Source: Lachnospiraceae bacterium UBA3863 (lineage in GTDB: Bacteria; Bacillota; Clostridia; Lachnospirales; Lachnospiraceae). Taken from it: 10,484 nt of DNA. The stretch is from contig DGGX01000025.1 in the NCBI GenBank assembly GCA_002392385.1, positions 1-10,484 of the forward strand, in the 5' to 3' direction. A model generated the notes under the pieces. That model was not told the DNA's origin, did not search any database, and saw nothing but the letters and a program-made list of their open reading frames with translations. Shown here piece by piece: positions 1 to 5,873 of this stretch; within the stretch, counting starts at the first letter, position 1, and each line of letters starts with the position of its first letter. Position numbers and translations under genes: made by a program.

Positions 1-382
1 CGCAGGCGTAGAGCTCGCCCAGCCATGTGGCGGTATCGGTGTTGGCGTAGTCGGGCGCCTTCTTCTTCTGGACATTGACCAGGACCACGGGGACATCCAG
101 ATCCCTGACGGCCGGCAGCATGTTGTAGGAGGTGGCATAGGTGAGGAGCTGCAGGATCACGAGATCCACATCCGCCGCGCGGAACTTGTCGCCCGCCTCC
201 ATGGCCTTCTCCTTGGTGGTGACGATACCGCCGTCGATGAGCTCGACCGTATCCGGAATATTGGTCTTCTTGAAGTCCTCGTACTGGGCCTCAAACTCCG
301 GCACCAGAGAGGGGAACTGGGGCAGGTACGCGCCCAGCGCGATGGAAAAAACGCCGATCCTTGCCTTGGTATTGACTAACAT
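1..382 (-). CDS. Sugar isomerase, L-fucose/L-arabinose isomerase-like (N-terminal part, cut by window edge)
   Basis: The first 127 codons are present; the gene runs off the left edge. It begins MLVNTKARIGVFSIALGAYL and continues with an alternating beta/alpha pattern (VELIDGGIVTTKEKA, ADVDLVILQLLTYATS, LDVPVVLVNVQKKK). This resembles the N-terminal Rossmann-like domain of the L-fucose/L-arabinose isomerase family. The start is fixed by an AGGAGG site at 388-393, five bases before the ATG. It lies 27 bp behind rhaB on the same strand and so is probably the third gene of the rha operon. Its likely job is cytoplasmic aldose-ketose isomerisation feeding RhaB. It does not resemble the start of classical RhaA as I know it. 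Metal ligands and active-site residues would lie outside the window, so substrate is not settled. The family call is made from memory of fold pattern and context. Confidence 0.65.
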   Translation of the reverse strand, partial: MLVNTKARIGVFSIALGAYLPQFPSLVPEFEAQYEDFKKTNIPDTVELIDGGIVTTKEKAMEAGDKFRAADVDLVILQLLTYATSYNMLPAVRDLDVPVVLVNVQKKKAPDYANTDTATWLGELYAC

Positions 383-409
383 AATGCCCTCCTGAACTAT
401 TATCTGTGC

Positions 410-1846
410 TTATGCTGTATAGGTTTCCACTCCGAAGGAGTCGAAAACGCAGTTCCTGAATGCCTTCAGATCGGCGAAGACGCCGTCCGCGATCATCTGA
501 GCGCCGAGGTTGCCGATGGCCGTCGCCTCGCCGGGGCCCGCCAGGACCCTGCGGCCGGTCACCTGCGCCGTGAGCTCGTTGAGCCAGCGGGCATTGGAGC
601 CGCCGCCCACGATATTGACGGCCGGATAATGGACACCGGTCAGGGATTCCACCTCGTTGACCGCCTGGCGGTAGCACTCCGCCAGAGACCGGTAGATCAC
701 CCGTGCGATCTGCCAGGGCGTGACCGGCACCTGCTGACCGCTCTCTCTGCAGGCCGCCCGGACCTCGGCGATCATGCTCGCAGGAGCGAGAAAACGCTCG
801 TCATTGGCATCCACCAGAGAATCGATGTCCTCCGCGGAGGCCATGTCGCAGAGTCTGCCGAAGCTGTAGTCTTCCTGCTCTCCTCTGCCCGGCCAGTCGT
901 AACCGGCCTCCAATTCCTTCTTCACGGACTGGATCATCCACAGTCCCATGATATTCTTCAGGAAGCGGTATCTGTGATCGTAGCCGCCCTCGTTGGTGAA
1001 GTTCGCCGCCTCGGCCTCCGGGCCGGCGTCTGCCTGGAGCAGCTCACAGCCCAGCAGGGACCATGTGCCGGAGGAGATGTAGAGTACGTTCTCCTCGTTG
1101 GAGGGAACGCTCATGACGGCGCTGCCGGTGTCGTGGGTCGCGGGCAGGACGACCTGAAGGTCGTATCCCACTTCTTCCCGGATCTCCGGCCGCAGGCTGC
1201 CGACCCTGGTGCCCGGCATGGAGAGCTCTCCGAAGAGTCTGTCCGGGTAACCCAGCATGGCGATCAGTTCCCTGTCCCAGTCTCCCGTGGCGCAGTCCAC
1301 CAGCTGCATGGTGGTGGCGTTGGTGTATTCCTGTTTCTTCACGCCTGTCAGCAGGAAGTGGAAGTAATCGGGGACCATCAGAAGGCTCTGCGCCCTGTTC
1401 AGTCTCTCCGGCTCCCGGACCTTGTCGGCCATGAGCTGGTAGATGGTGTTGAAGCTGGTCTTCTGGATGCCGGTGCGGGCGTAGAGGTCTTTCTGGGGAA
1501 TGATCCTGTAGACCTCGCTGTCCATGCCCTCTGTGCGGTCGTCGCGGTAGGCATAGCAGGGACCGATCCGTCTGTCGTTCTCGTCCAGAAGCACATAGTC
1601 CACGGCCCAGGTGTCGATGCCCATGGAGACCGGGATCTTGTTCAGTTCGGCGCATTTCTTCATACCGGCGACGATCTCGGCGAACAGCCTGTCCGTATCC
1701 CAGACTCTGTGGCCGTCCGCGATGTCATTGCCGTTGTAGAAGCGGTAGATCTCTTCCAGCACGATCCGTCCGTCTTCCATGTGGGACAGGATGTGTCTGC
1801 CCGAAGAGGCCCCGATATCCACCGCCAGATAGTATGTCTGTGCCAT
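410..1846 (-). CDS. rhaB: Rhamnulokinase (FGGY carbohydrate kinase)
   Basis: Cytoplasmic kinase that phosphorylates L-rhamnulose with ATP to L-rhamnulose 1-phosphate, the substrate of the neighbouring aldolase. The 478-residue product is close to the E. coli RhaB length (489). Visible FGGY features are the first phosphate loop LAVDIGASSGRH (7-18), the sugar-binding strand IDTWAVDYVLLD (77-88), PATHDTGSAV (235-244) with Asp239 as the probable catalytic base, the second phosphate motif YISSGTWSLLG (256-266), and the adenosine-site motif NIVGGGSNARWLN (411-423) followed by GPGEATAIGNLGAQ. I chose the start at MAQTYYLAVD because AGGGAGGA sits seven bases upstream. An in-frame ATG 36 bp earlier would add a 12-residue N-tail without a good ribosome site. 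The gene lies 60 bp after rhaD and 27 bp before the isomerase gene, consistent with one transcript. All key motifs are intact. Confidence 0.93.
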   Translation of the reverse strand: MAQTYYLAVDIGASSGRHILSHMEDGRIVLEEIYRFYNGNDIADGHRVWDTDRLFAEIVAGMKKCAELNKIPVSMGIDTWAVDYVLLDENDRRIGPCYAYRDDRTEGMDSEVYRIIPQKDLYARTGIQKTSFNTIYQLMADKVREPERLNRAQSLLMVPDYFHFLLTGVKKQEYTNATTMQLVDCATGDWDRELIAMLGYPDRLFGELSMPGTRVGSLRPEIREEVGYDLQVVLPATHDTGSAVMSVPSNEENVLYISSGTWSLLGCELLQADAGPEAEAANFTNEGGYDHRYRFLKNIMGLWMIQSVKKELEAGYDWPGRGEQEDYSFGRLCDMASAEDIDSLVDANDERFLAPASMIAEVRAACRESGQQVPVTPWQIARVIYRSLAECYRQAVNEVESLTGVHYPAVNIVGGGSNARWLNELTAQVTGRRVLAGPGEATAIGNLGAQMIADGVFADLKAFRNCVFDSFGVETYTA

Positions 1847-1853
1847 GCTGTGT

Positions 1854-1858
1854 CCTCC
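1854..1858 (-). promoter_or_regulatory. Ribosome binding site deciding the rhaB start
   Basis: GGAGG on the minus strand lies seven bases before the ATG at 1846. The upstream in-frame ATG at 1882 is preceded by GAGGGC at a less favourable position and would lengthen the FGGY N-terminus beyond its usual beginning. The site therefore supports the 478-residue product. Confidence 0.75.
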
Positions 1859-1906
1859 CTGTGAGGCGGGACGCGCTGTCACCGCCCTCTCATCCCCTCT
1901 TGTCTG

Positions 1907-2782
1907 TCAGTCCTGCGGCAGCTGGCCGATGCGGCCGTCCTTCTTCTCATAGAGGAACTTCTCGTTGATCTGGACGCCGAAGGGCGCGTTCAGCTGACGG
2001 AACTGGTCAGGCTGGATGGTGTTGAGCTTGTTGGGGGACATGGAGAGGACCTTGACCAGGATCTCCGCCGCCTTCTCCACTGTGTGCATGAGGCCGAAGG
2101 TGAGGTCGAAATCATAGCCGCAGCAGAAGGCGCCGTGGTGAGCCCAGACAGCCACGTCCTGGGTCTTCATGATCTCCGCCGTCGCGTCGCCGATCAGCTT
2201 GCCGCCGCAGAGCATCCAGGGCACGATGCCGATGCCCTCCGGGAAGACGATGGGGCACTCGGTGGCCATCTCGTAGATCTCGCGGGTGAATACCCGGCTG
2301 TCCAGAGGCAGCACGAAGGTCAGGGCGATGGTGTTGGTGGGGTGGCAGTGATAGACCACGCGGATCTTGGGATCGCGGGCTTTGCAGACCTCCAGGTTGG
2401 CCAGATGGGTGGGCAGCTCGGAGGTGGGACGTCCGCCGTTCTTTAGACCCCAGACGATGCGGAAACGGTCGCCGGTCTCGTTGAGCTGCAGGATGCAGAC
2501 ATTGGCCTCAGGATCCAGCTCAATGTTGCGGAAATACTTGCCCGAGCCGCTGACCATGAAATACTCGCCGGCCAGACCCGGGAAGGCGGAGTGATCGTCG
2601 GCCTGCCAGCCGATGGTCTGCCACTCGCCGTCATAATGGAAGTCCTCCTTCAGGGCCTCCACCTCTTCTTCCTTCATGCGGTAGCTCAGATTGCCGCCGT
2701 TGCGCTCGTGCCAGCCCCAGTTGTAGCCGTCCATAGCCATCCTGGCATATCCCTTGAGCAGTTCTGAATCCAGTACCTTCAT
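1907..2782 (-). CDS. rhaD: Rhamnulose-1-phosphate aldolase (class II, zinc)
   Basis: Cytoplasmic enzyme that cleaves L-rhamnulose 1-phosphate to dihydroxyacetone phosphate and L-lactaldehyde. With the chosen start it has 291 residues, against 274 in E. coli RhaD. Visible family features are the N-terminal WHERNGGNLSYRM (24-36), the phosphate-loop region VSGSGKYFRNIELDPEAN (77-94), the probable catalytic Glu in RPTSELPTHL (Glu122), the zinc-binding pair in YHCHPTN (His145, His147) and the third zinc His in WAHHGAFCCG (His216). GLMHTVEKAAEILVKVL (230-246) matches the C-terminal helix of the family. It is the first gene after the rha promoter and is followed by rhaB. The start two codons upstream (2788) is possible but lies only two bases from the Shine-Dalgarno sequence. 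The related L-fuculose-phosphate aldolases are shorter and lack this N-terminal extension, so RhaD is preferred. Confidence 0.93.
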   Translation of the reverse strand: MKVLDSELLKGYARMAMDGYNWGWHERNGGNLSYRMKEEEVEALKEDFHYDGEWQTIGWQADDHSAFPGLAGEYFMVSGSGKYFRNIELDPEANVCILQLNETGDRFRIVWGLKNGGRPTSELPTHLANLEVCKARDPKIRVVYHCHPTNTIALTFVLPLDSRVFTREIYEMATECPIVFPEGIGIVPWMLCGGKLIGDATAEIMKTQDVAVWAHHGAFCCGYDFDLTFGLMHTVEKAAEILVKVLSMSPNKLNTIQPDQFRQLNAPFGVQINEKFLYEKKDGRIGQLPQD

Positions 2783-2790
2783 CTTCATAC

Positions 2791-2796
2791 CCTCCT
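2791..2796 (-). promoter_or_regulatory. Shine-Dalgarno site of rhaD
   Basis: A perfect AGGAGG lies 2 bases before the ATG at 2788 and 8 bases before the in-frame ATG at 2782. Eight bases is normal spacing and two is too short, so the second Met (MKVLDSELLK) is the likely start. Just upstream, 2798-2811 is a 14-bp perfect AT palindrome (TATATTTAAATATA) in the leader. Confidence 0.7.
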
Positions 2797-2837
2797 GTAT
2801 ATTTAAATATATAGTGCTTTTTTTGTTTCTATAACCG

Positions 2838-2865
2838 ATTATATCGACCCCGCCGCCTCTGTGAA
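2838..2865 (-). promoter_or_regulatory. Predicted sigma-A-type promoter of the rha operon
   Basis: Read on the minus strand: -35 TTCACA (plus 2860-2865, one mismatch to TTGACA), a 16-bp spacer and a perfect -10 TATAAT (plus 2838-2843). Transcription would start near 2831, giving a leader of about 50 nt that includes a run of seven A and the rhaD ribosome site. The -10 lies inside a small dyad, CGAT-TAT-ATCG (2836-2846), and the -35 lies in one arm of the larger dyad at 2860-2879. Both positions suit repression. The assignment rests on sequence match only. Confidence 0.55.
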
Positions 2866-2879
2866 AGGACCTTTTGACA
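2860..2879. promoter_or_regulatory. Imperfect 20-bp dyad, candidate operator in the divergent region
   Basis: The 20 bp fit the symmetric pattern TGTnAAAnGnnCnTTTnACA, with seven of ten base pairs symmetric. The left arm contains the rha operon -35 on the minus strand and the right arm contains a perfect TTGACA on the plus strand (2874-2879). A dimeric regulator bound here could cover both directions. The shape resembles LacI-family operators, but no regulator gene is in the window, so the factor is unknown. The plus-strand TTGACA lacks a good -10 at 16-18 bp (TTTGCA at 17). Confidence 0.4.
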
Positions 2880-2898
2880 GTTTGTTACCGACCTGATT

Positions 2899-2922
2899 TG
2901 CAGCAAAACCCTGTTTGCGGCA
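2899..2922. promoter_or_regulatory. Inverted repeat, candidate second operator
   Basis: TGCAGCAAA and TTTGCGGCA form nine-base arms, eight of nine complementary, around a 6-bp spacer. The right arm overlaps the possible -35 of the plus-strand gene (2915-2920). It lies 20 bp from the other dyad. Function is inferred from symmetry and position alone. Confidence 0.35.
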
Positions 2923-2943
2923 TCCCGGGAAATATGCGATACT
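2915..2943 (+). promoter_or_regulatory. Weak candidate promoter of the DUF1576 gene
   Basis: TTGCGG (2915-2920), a 17-bp spacer and GATACT (2938-2943) match the sigma-A pattern only partly (3/6 and 4/6). Transcription would start near 2950 and leave a leader of about 60 nt. The perfect TTGACA at 2874-2879 is an alternative -35 but has no matching -10. A weak core promoter next to dyads would fit activator control, which is inference. Confidence 0.3.
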
Positions 2944-3010
2944 GAGAATGGCGCTGCAGTCAGACTGTGATCTTTCCGGCACAGTCCTTACATCTCTGTG
3001 AGGTCATCTT

Positions 3011-4462
3011 ATGAAGGTATCGGAAGAACGCAACAGCCGGATCATCGACGGCATGACCTTTTCCATCTCCACTGCCCTGCTTCTGGCGGGCTTCGCGGGG
3101 GCTGTCTACACCGGCACTCTGCACACCCTGCATATCGATTTTCTCCGGATCCTGACCTCCCCGTGTCCCCTGGTCACGGACTATTTCGAACTGGGAAGTC
3201 TGGGTGCCGCCTTCCTCAACGCCTCTCTCTGCGGATACGTCATGGCCTGCTTCATGGCTGCCCTGCCCGGCCCTTCCCACGTGAATACCCTGGCGGGCTT
3301 CTTCCTGGTGATCGCCCACGCCTTCTACGGCCTCAACCTCCTGAATATGCTGCCCTGTTTCGCCGCGCCTTTCCTGTTTCTGCTCGTGCGCAGGCTTGAC
3401 ATCAACGAGAACCTCCATGTCTGCATGTTCGCCACCTGCTTCAGCCCGGTGATCAGTGAGTTCCTCTTCCGATATCCTCTGGGCGAGAACTATGCCCAGG
3501 GACAGGTCGTGGTCACCACCCGGGGCATCGTGATGGCGGTGATCTTTGTCCTGATCCTGGCCATCATCGGTCCGGGGCTCCTGCCCGGCGCCCGCGCCTG
3601 GCACAAGGGCTACAACCTCTACAACGGCGGACTGGCCTACGGTCTGTTCGGCTTCCTGCTCTACAGCTTCCTCTACCGCACCCTGGGCATGCCCGCGCCT
3701 ACCGTGCCGGTGATCTACAACCATGTTTACAACGCCTTCGGCCGCAGCTACCAGGCCTTTGCCAACTGCTTTTTCCTCCTGCTTTTTGCCTGCTGTCTGC
3801 TGACCGGCTGGTTCCTGAACGACAGGAGCTTCAAGGGCATCGAGCACCTCTTCACGGACACGGGCTATGAGAGCAATTTCGCGAGAAAATACGGCATGCC
3901 CCTGTGTCTCATCAATACGGGTCTCTACGGCGCCCTCTTCCTGGGCTATGTCAATCTGGCGGTCCTCCTGACCCCGGGCGACGGCTTCACCGGGCCGACC
4001 TTCGGCGTCATCTTCGCCTCCCTGACCTTCACGGCCATGGGACAGCACGTGACCAATGTCTGGCCCATCTTCCTGGGCTATCCCCTGATGTCGCTGATCA
4101 CCTTCCTCTTCCATCTTTTCATCGGCGGCAACAGCACCTGGACCATCTCCACCCAGGCCTATATCAACAGCGTCGCCTTCGCCACCGGTCTCTGCCCCAT
4201 GGTGGGCCGCTACGGGATCCGGGCCGGTCTGGCGGCCGGTGCCGTCTGCGCCGCCCTCTGTACGGCCACCGGCGCCCTGCACGGCGGTCTCATGCTCTAT
4301 AACGGCGGCTTCACCACCGGTATCGCCGCCCTGATCCTCCTTCCCATTCTGGAGCACTACGTCAAGACGCCCCGCGGACAGATCCGTGAGTACATCAATC
4401 TCCGGGATATGCTCACCCTCAATGAAAATGCCCGCGTGCCGGAGGGCAAGGATCTTAAATGA
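3011..4462 (+). CDS. DUF1576 polytopic membrane protein with two internal repeats
   Basis: A 483-residue integral membrane protein with roughly ten or more hydrophobic segments and no cleavable signal peptide. I recognise it as DUF1576, an uncharacterised bacterial membrane family described as carrying a tandemly repeated region. The repeat is visible here: GPSHVNTLAGFFLVIAHAFY (87-106) matches TGPTFGVIFASLTFTAMG (327-344), CFSPVISEFLFRY (143-155) matches LCPMVGRYGIRA (394-405), and LYNGGLAYGLFGFLLY (203-218) matches LYNGGFTTGIAALILLP (429-445). Paired halves like these suggest an inverted- or tandem-repeat transporter fold, though no transport activity is established. The start has TGAGG seven bases upstream. 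It is transcribed divergently from the rha operon across about 220 bp and is followed by its own terminator, so it is probably monocistronic. A sugar-related transport role is a guess from context. Confidence 0.85.
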   Translation: MKVSEERNSRIIDGMTFSISTALLLAGFAGAVYTGTLHTLHIDFLRILTSPCPLVTDYFELGSLGAAFLNASLCGYVMACFMAALPGPSHVNTLAGFFLVIAHAFYGLNLLNMLPCFAAPFLFLLVRRLDINENLHVCMFATCFSPVISEFLFRYPLGENYAQGQVVVTTRGIVMAVIFVLILAIIGPGLLPGARAWHKGYNLYNGGLAYGLFGFLLYSFLYRTLGMPAPTVPVIYNHVYNAFGRSYQAFANCFFLLLFACCLLTGWFLNDRSFKGIEHLFTDTGYESNFARKYGMPLCLINTGLYGALFLGYVNLAVLLTPGDGFTGPTFGVIFASLTFTAMGQHVTNVWPIFLGYPLMSLITFLFHLFIGGNSTWTISTQAYINSVAFATGLCPMVGRYGIRAGLAAGAVCAALCTATGALHGGLMLYNGGFTTGIAALILLPILEHYVKTPRGQIREYINLRDMLTLNENARVPEGKDLK

Positions 4463-4506
4463 TCCTGCCGCGGCGGCAGCGGGCCTGGCTCTTCACTGAT
4501 TTATCC

Positions 4507-4537
4507 AATGCGCATCCGTCGGATGCGCATTTGTTTT
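4507..4537 (+). terminator. Intrinsic terminator of the DUF1576 gene
   Basis: An 11-bp perfect stem (4507-4517 with 4521-4531, core ATGCGCATCC/GGATGCGCAT), a three-base loop and the tail TTGTTTT on the plus strand, 45 bp after the stop codon. On the minus strand the tail is TTGGATAAA, a poor U-tract, so it would act weakly if at all on the converging transporter operon. A smaller hairpin (CTGCCG-CGG-CGGCAG, 4465-4479) precedes it without a T run. Confidence 0.85.
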
Positions 4538-4601
4538 GCGCGCGTTTACTGTCTGCGCCTTTTGGCGTCTCTTTTCTGCGCCTGTTTTTCTGTGTCTTCG
4601 G

Positions 4602-5858
4602 TCATTCTCTGCGCAGGGCGTCGATGGGGTTCAGATTGGCGGCCTGCATGGAAGGCAGGATGCCGAAGATGATGCCGATCAGCATGGAGAAGGCGACGCC
4701 CAGGATGATGGTGGGGATACTGATGTAGACCGGCGCTCCGGTCATATGGGAGATGATCCGGGACAGGAGAATGCCTGCCAGGATTCCCAGGATACCGCCG
4801 ATGCTGGTCAGCACGGCCGACTCCGTCAGGAACTGGAGGAGGATGCTGAGCTTTCTGGCGCCCAGGGCCTTCTTCAGACCGATCTCACTGGTCCGCTCCG
4901 TGACCGATACCAGCATGATATTCATGACGCCGATACCCCCGACCAGGAGGGCGATGCTGGCGACCCAGAGAAGGAGATTGTTGGTGCTGGCGTTGAGCTC
5001 CTGCTGTTTTCTCGCGGTCTCCAGGATATCCTCCGCCCGGTAGGACACGGAATTCTCCCCGTCAGACCCCCGGATCAGGGTGTTCATGACCGAGGCGGCC
5101 TCCGTGCCGGCCGCGCTCATGTCTTCCGTGGAGGTCGTCCTGAGCACACAGTTCTGGGGCTCGTCGAACTGGAAGACGATGGGCCAGCAGGCATCCGGCA
5201 TCAGGACCGTGCCGTTCTCCGACTGCCGGTAGGTGTAATAGTCCTGCAGAGTCTCGATGACCGGCTGAAAGGCCTCCGCCCTGCGGAAGAGTCCCACCAC
5301 CGTAAAGGGCTCTCCCCGGATCTCGATGATGCCGCCCACAGGCTCCTCCCCGGGGAAAAGGGTGGCCGCGGCCATCTCGTCCAGGAGAACGACCTTGCGG
5401 AATCTCTCATAATCCGCCTCGGCGAATCCCCTGCCCCGGTAGACCACATAGCCCATGGCCGACAGGTAGTTCTGATCGATGCCCAGGGTCCGGCCGCTCT
5501 GGAGACTGAAGGTCCCCCTGCGCAGGCCGTCCACCCACTGGCGGGAATTGTAGAAGGCAGCCGCCTCCACGTTGTCGATCGCCCTTATGCTGTCCTTGAT
5601 CTCCTCTGTGACCGGATAGACGCCCTGGGGCGCCCCGCCGTCCATGTAATAGGGCCCGTCGCCCTGAAAGAGGGAGATGGTCACGCAGTTATTGCCGGCT
5701 CCCACCAGGTTGTCCATGATCTGCCTGTTGGTTCCCTGGATGGTGGATACGATGGCAATAATGGAGGCAATGCCTATGATGACGCCCAGCATGGTCAGGA
5801 AAGACCGCAGCTTGTGGGCCCAGATTCCCTGAAAGGCAAATCTGAAGTTTTCTGTCAT
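4602..5858 (-). CDS. MacB/YknZ-type ABC transporter permease
   Basis: Membrane subunit of a type VII (MacB-fold) ABC system, 418 residues, a normal length for the family. It has the standard layout. After an amphipathic start (MTENFRFAFQGIWAHKLRSF), TM1 spans about 20-40 (LTMLGVIIGIASIIAIVSTI). A large extracytoplasmic domain covers 41-294. TM2 to TM4 lie at about 295-318, 345-369 and 382-402. The FtsX-family signature SVTERTSEIGLKKALGARK (318-336) and the closing motif LPSMQAANLNPIDALRRE are both present. The extracytoplasmic domain holds three Cys (58, 224, 237). The family powers mechanotransmission or export using a separate ATPase and a membrane-fusion adaptor. It is the last gene of the operon, 15 bp after adaptor 2, whose stop codon abuts its AAAGGAG ribosome site. 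The substrate cannot be read from sequence; antimicrobial peptides, macrolides and lipopeptides are typical for the family. Confidence 0.92.
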   Translation of the reverse strand: MTENFRFAFQGIWAHKLRSFLTMLGVIIGIASIIAIVSTIQGTNRQIMDNLVGAGNNCVTISLFQGDGPYYMDGGAPQGVYPVTEEIKDSIRAIDNVEAAAFYNSRQWVDGLRRGTFSLQSGRTLGIDQNYLSAMGYVVYRGRGFAEADYERFRKVVLLDEMAAATLFPGEEPVGGIIEIRGEPFTVVGLFRRAEAFQPVIETLQDYYTYRQSENGTVLMPDACWPIVFQFDEPQNCVLRTTSTEDMSAAGTEAASVMNTLIRGSDGENSVSYRAEDILETARKQQELNASTNNLLLWVASIALLVGGIGVMNIMLVSVTERTSEIGLKKALGARKLSILLQFLTESAVLTSIGGILGILAGILLSRIISHMTGAPVYISIPTIILGVAFSMLIGIIFGILPSMQAANLNPIDALRRE

Positions 5859-5873
5859 ATCTGTCTCTCTCCT

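Noticed and set aside
629..1864. A 411-codon open frame on the plus strand
   Set aside because: It is antisense to rhaB, whose catalytic motifs are intact; no independent coding signal.
2960..4357. A 465-codon open frame on the minus strand
   Set aside because: It is the mirror of the DUF1576 gene. Its Glu/Gly/Gln/His-rich product shows no motif, while the plus-strand frame has a clear membrane protein and internal repeats.
4465..4479. Small CTGCCG/CGGCAG hairpin right after the DUF1576 stop as a terminator
   Set aside because: Only a 6-bp stem and no T-run; the stronger hairpin at 4507-4537 fits far better.
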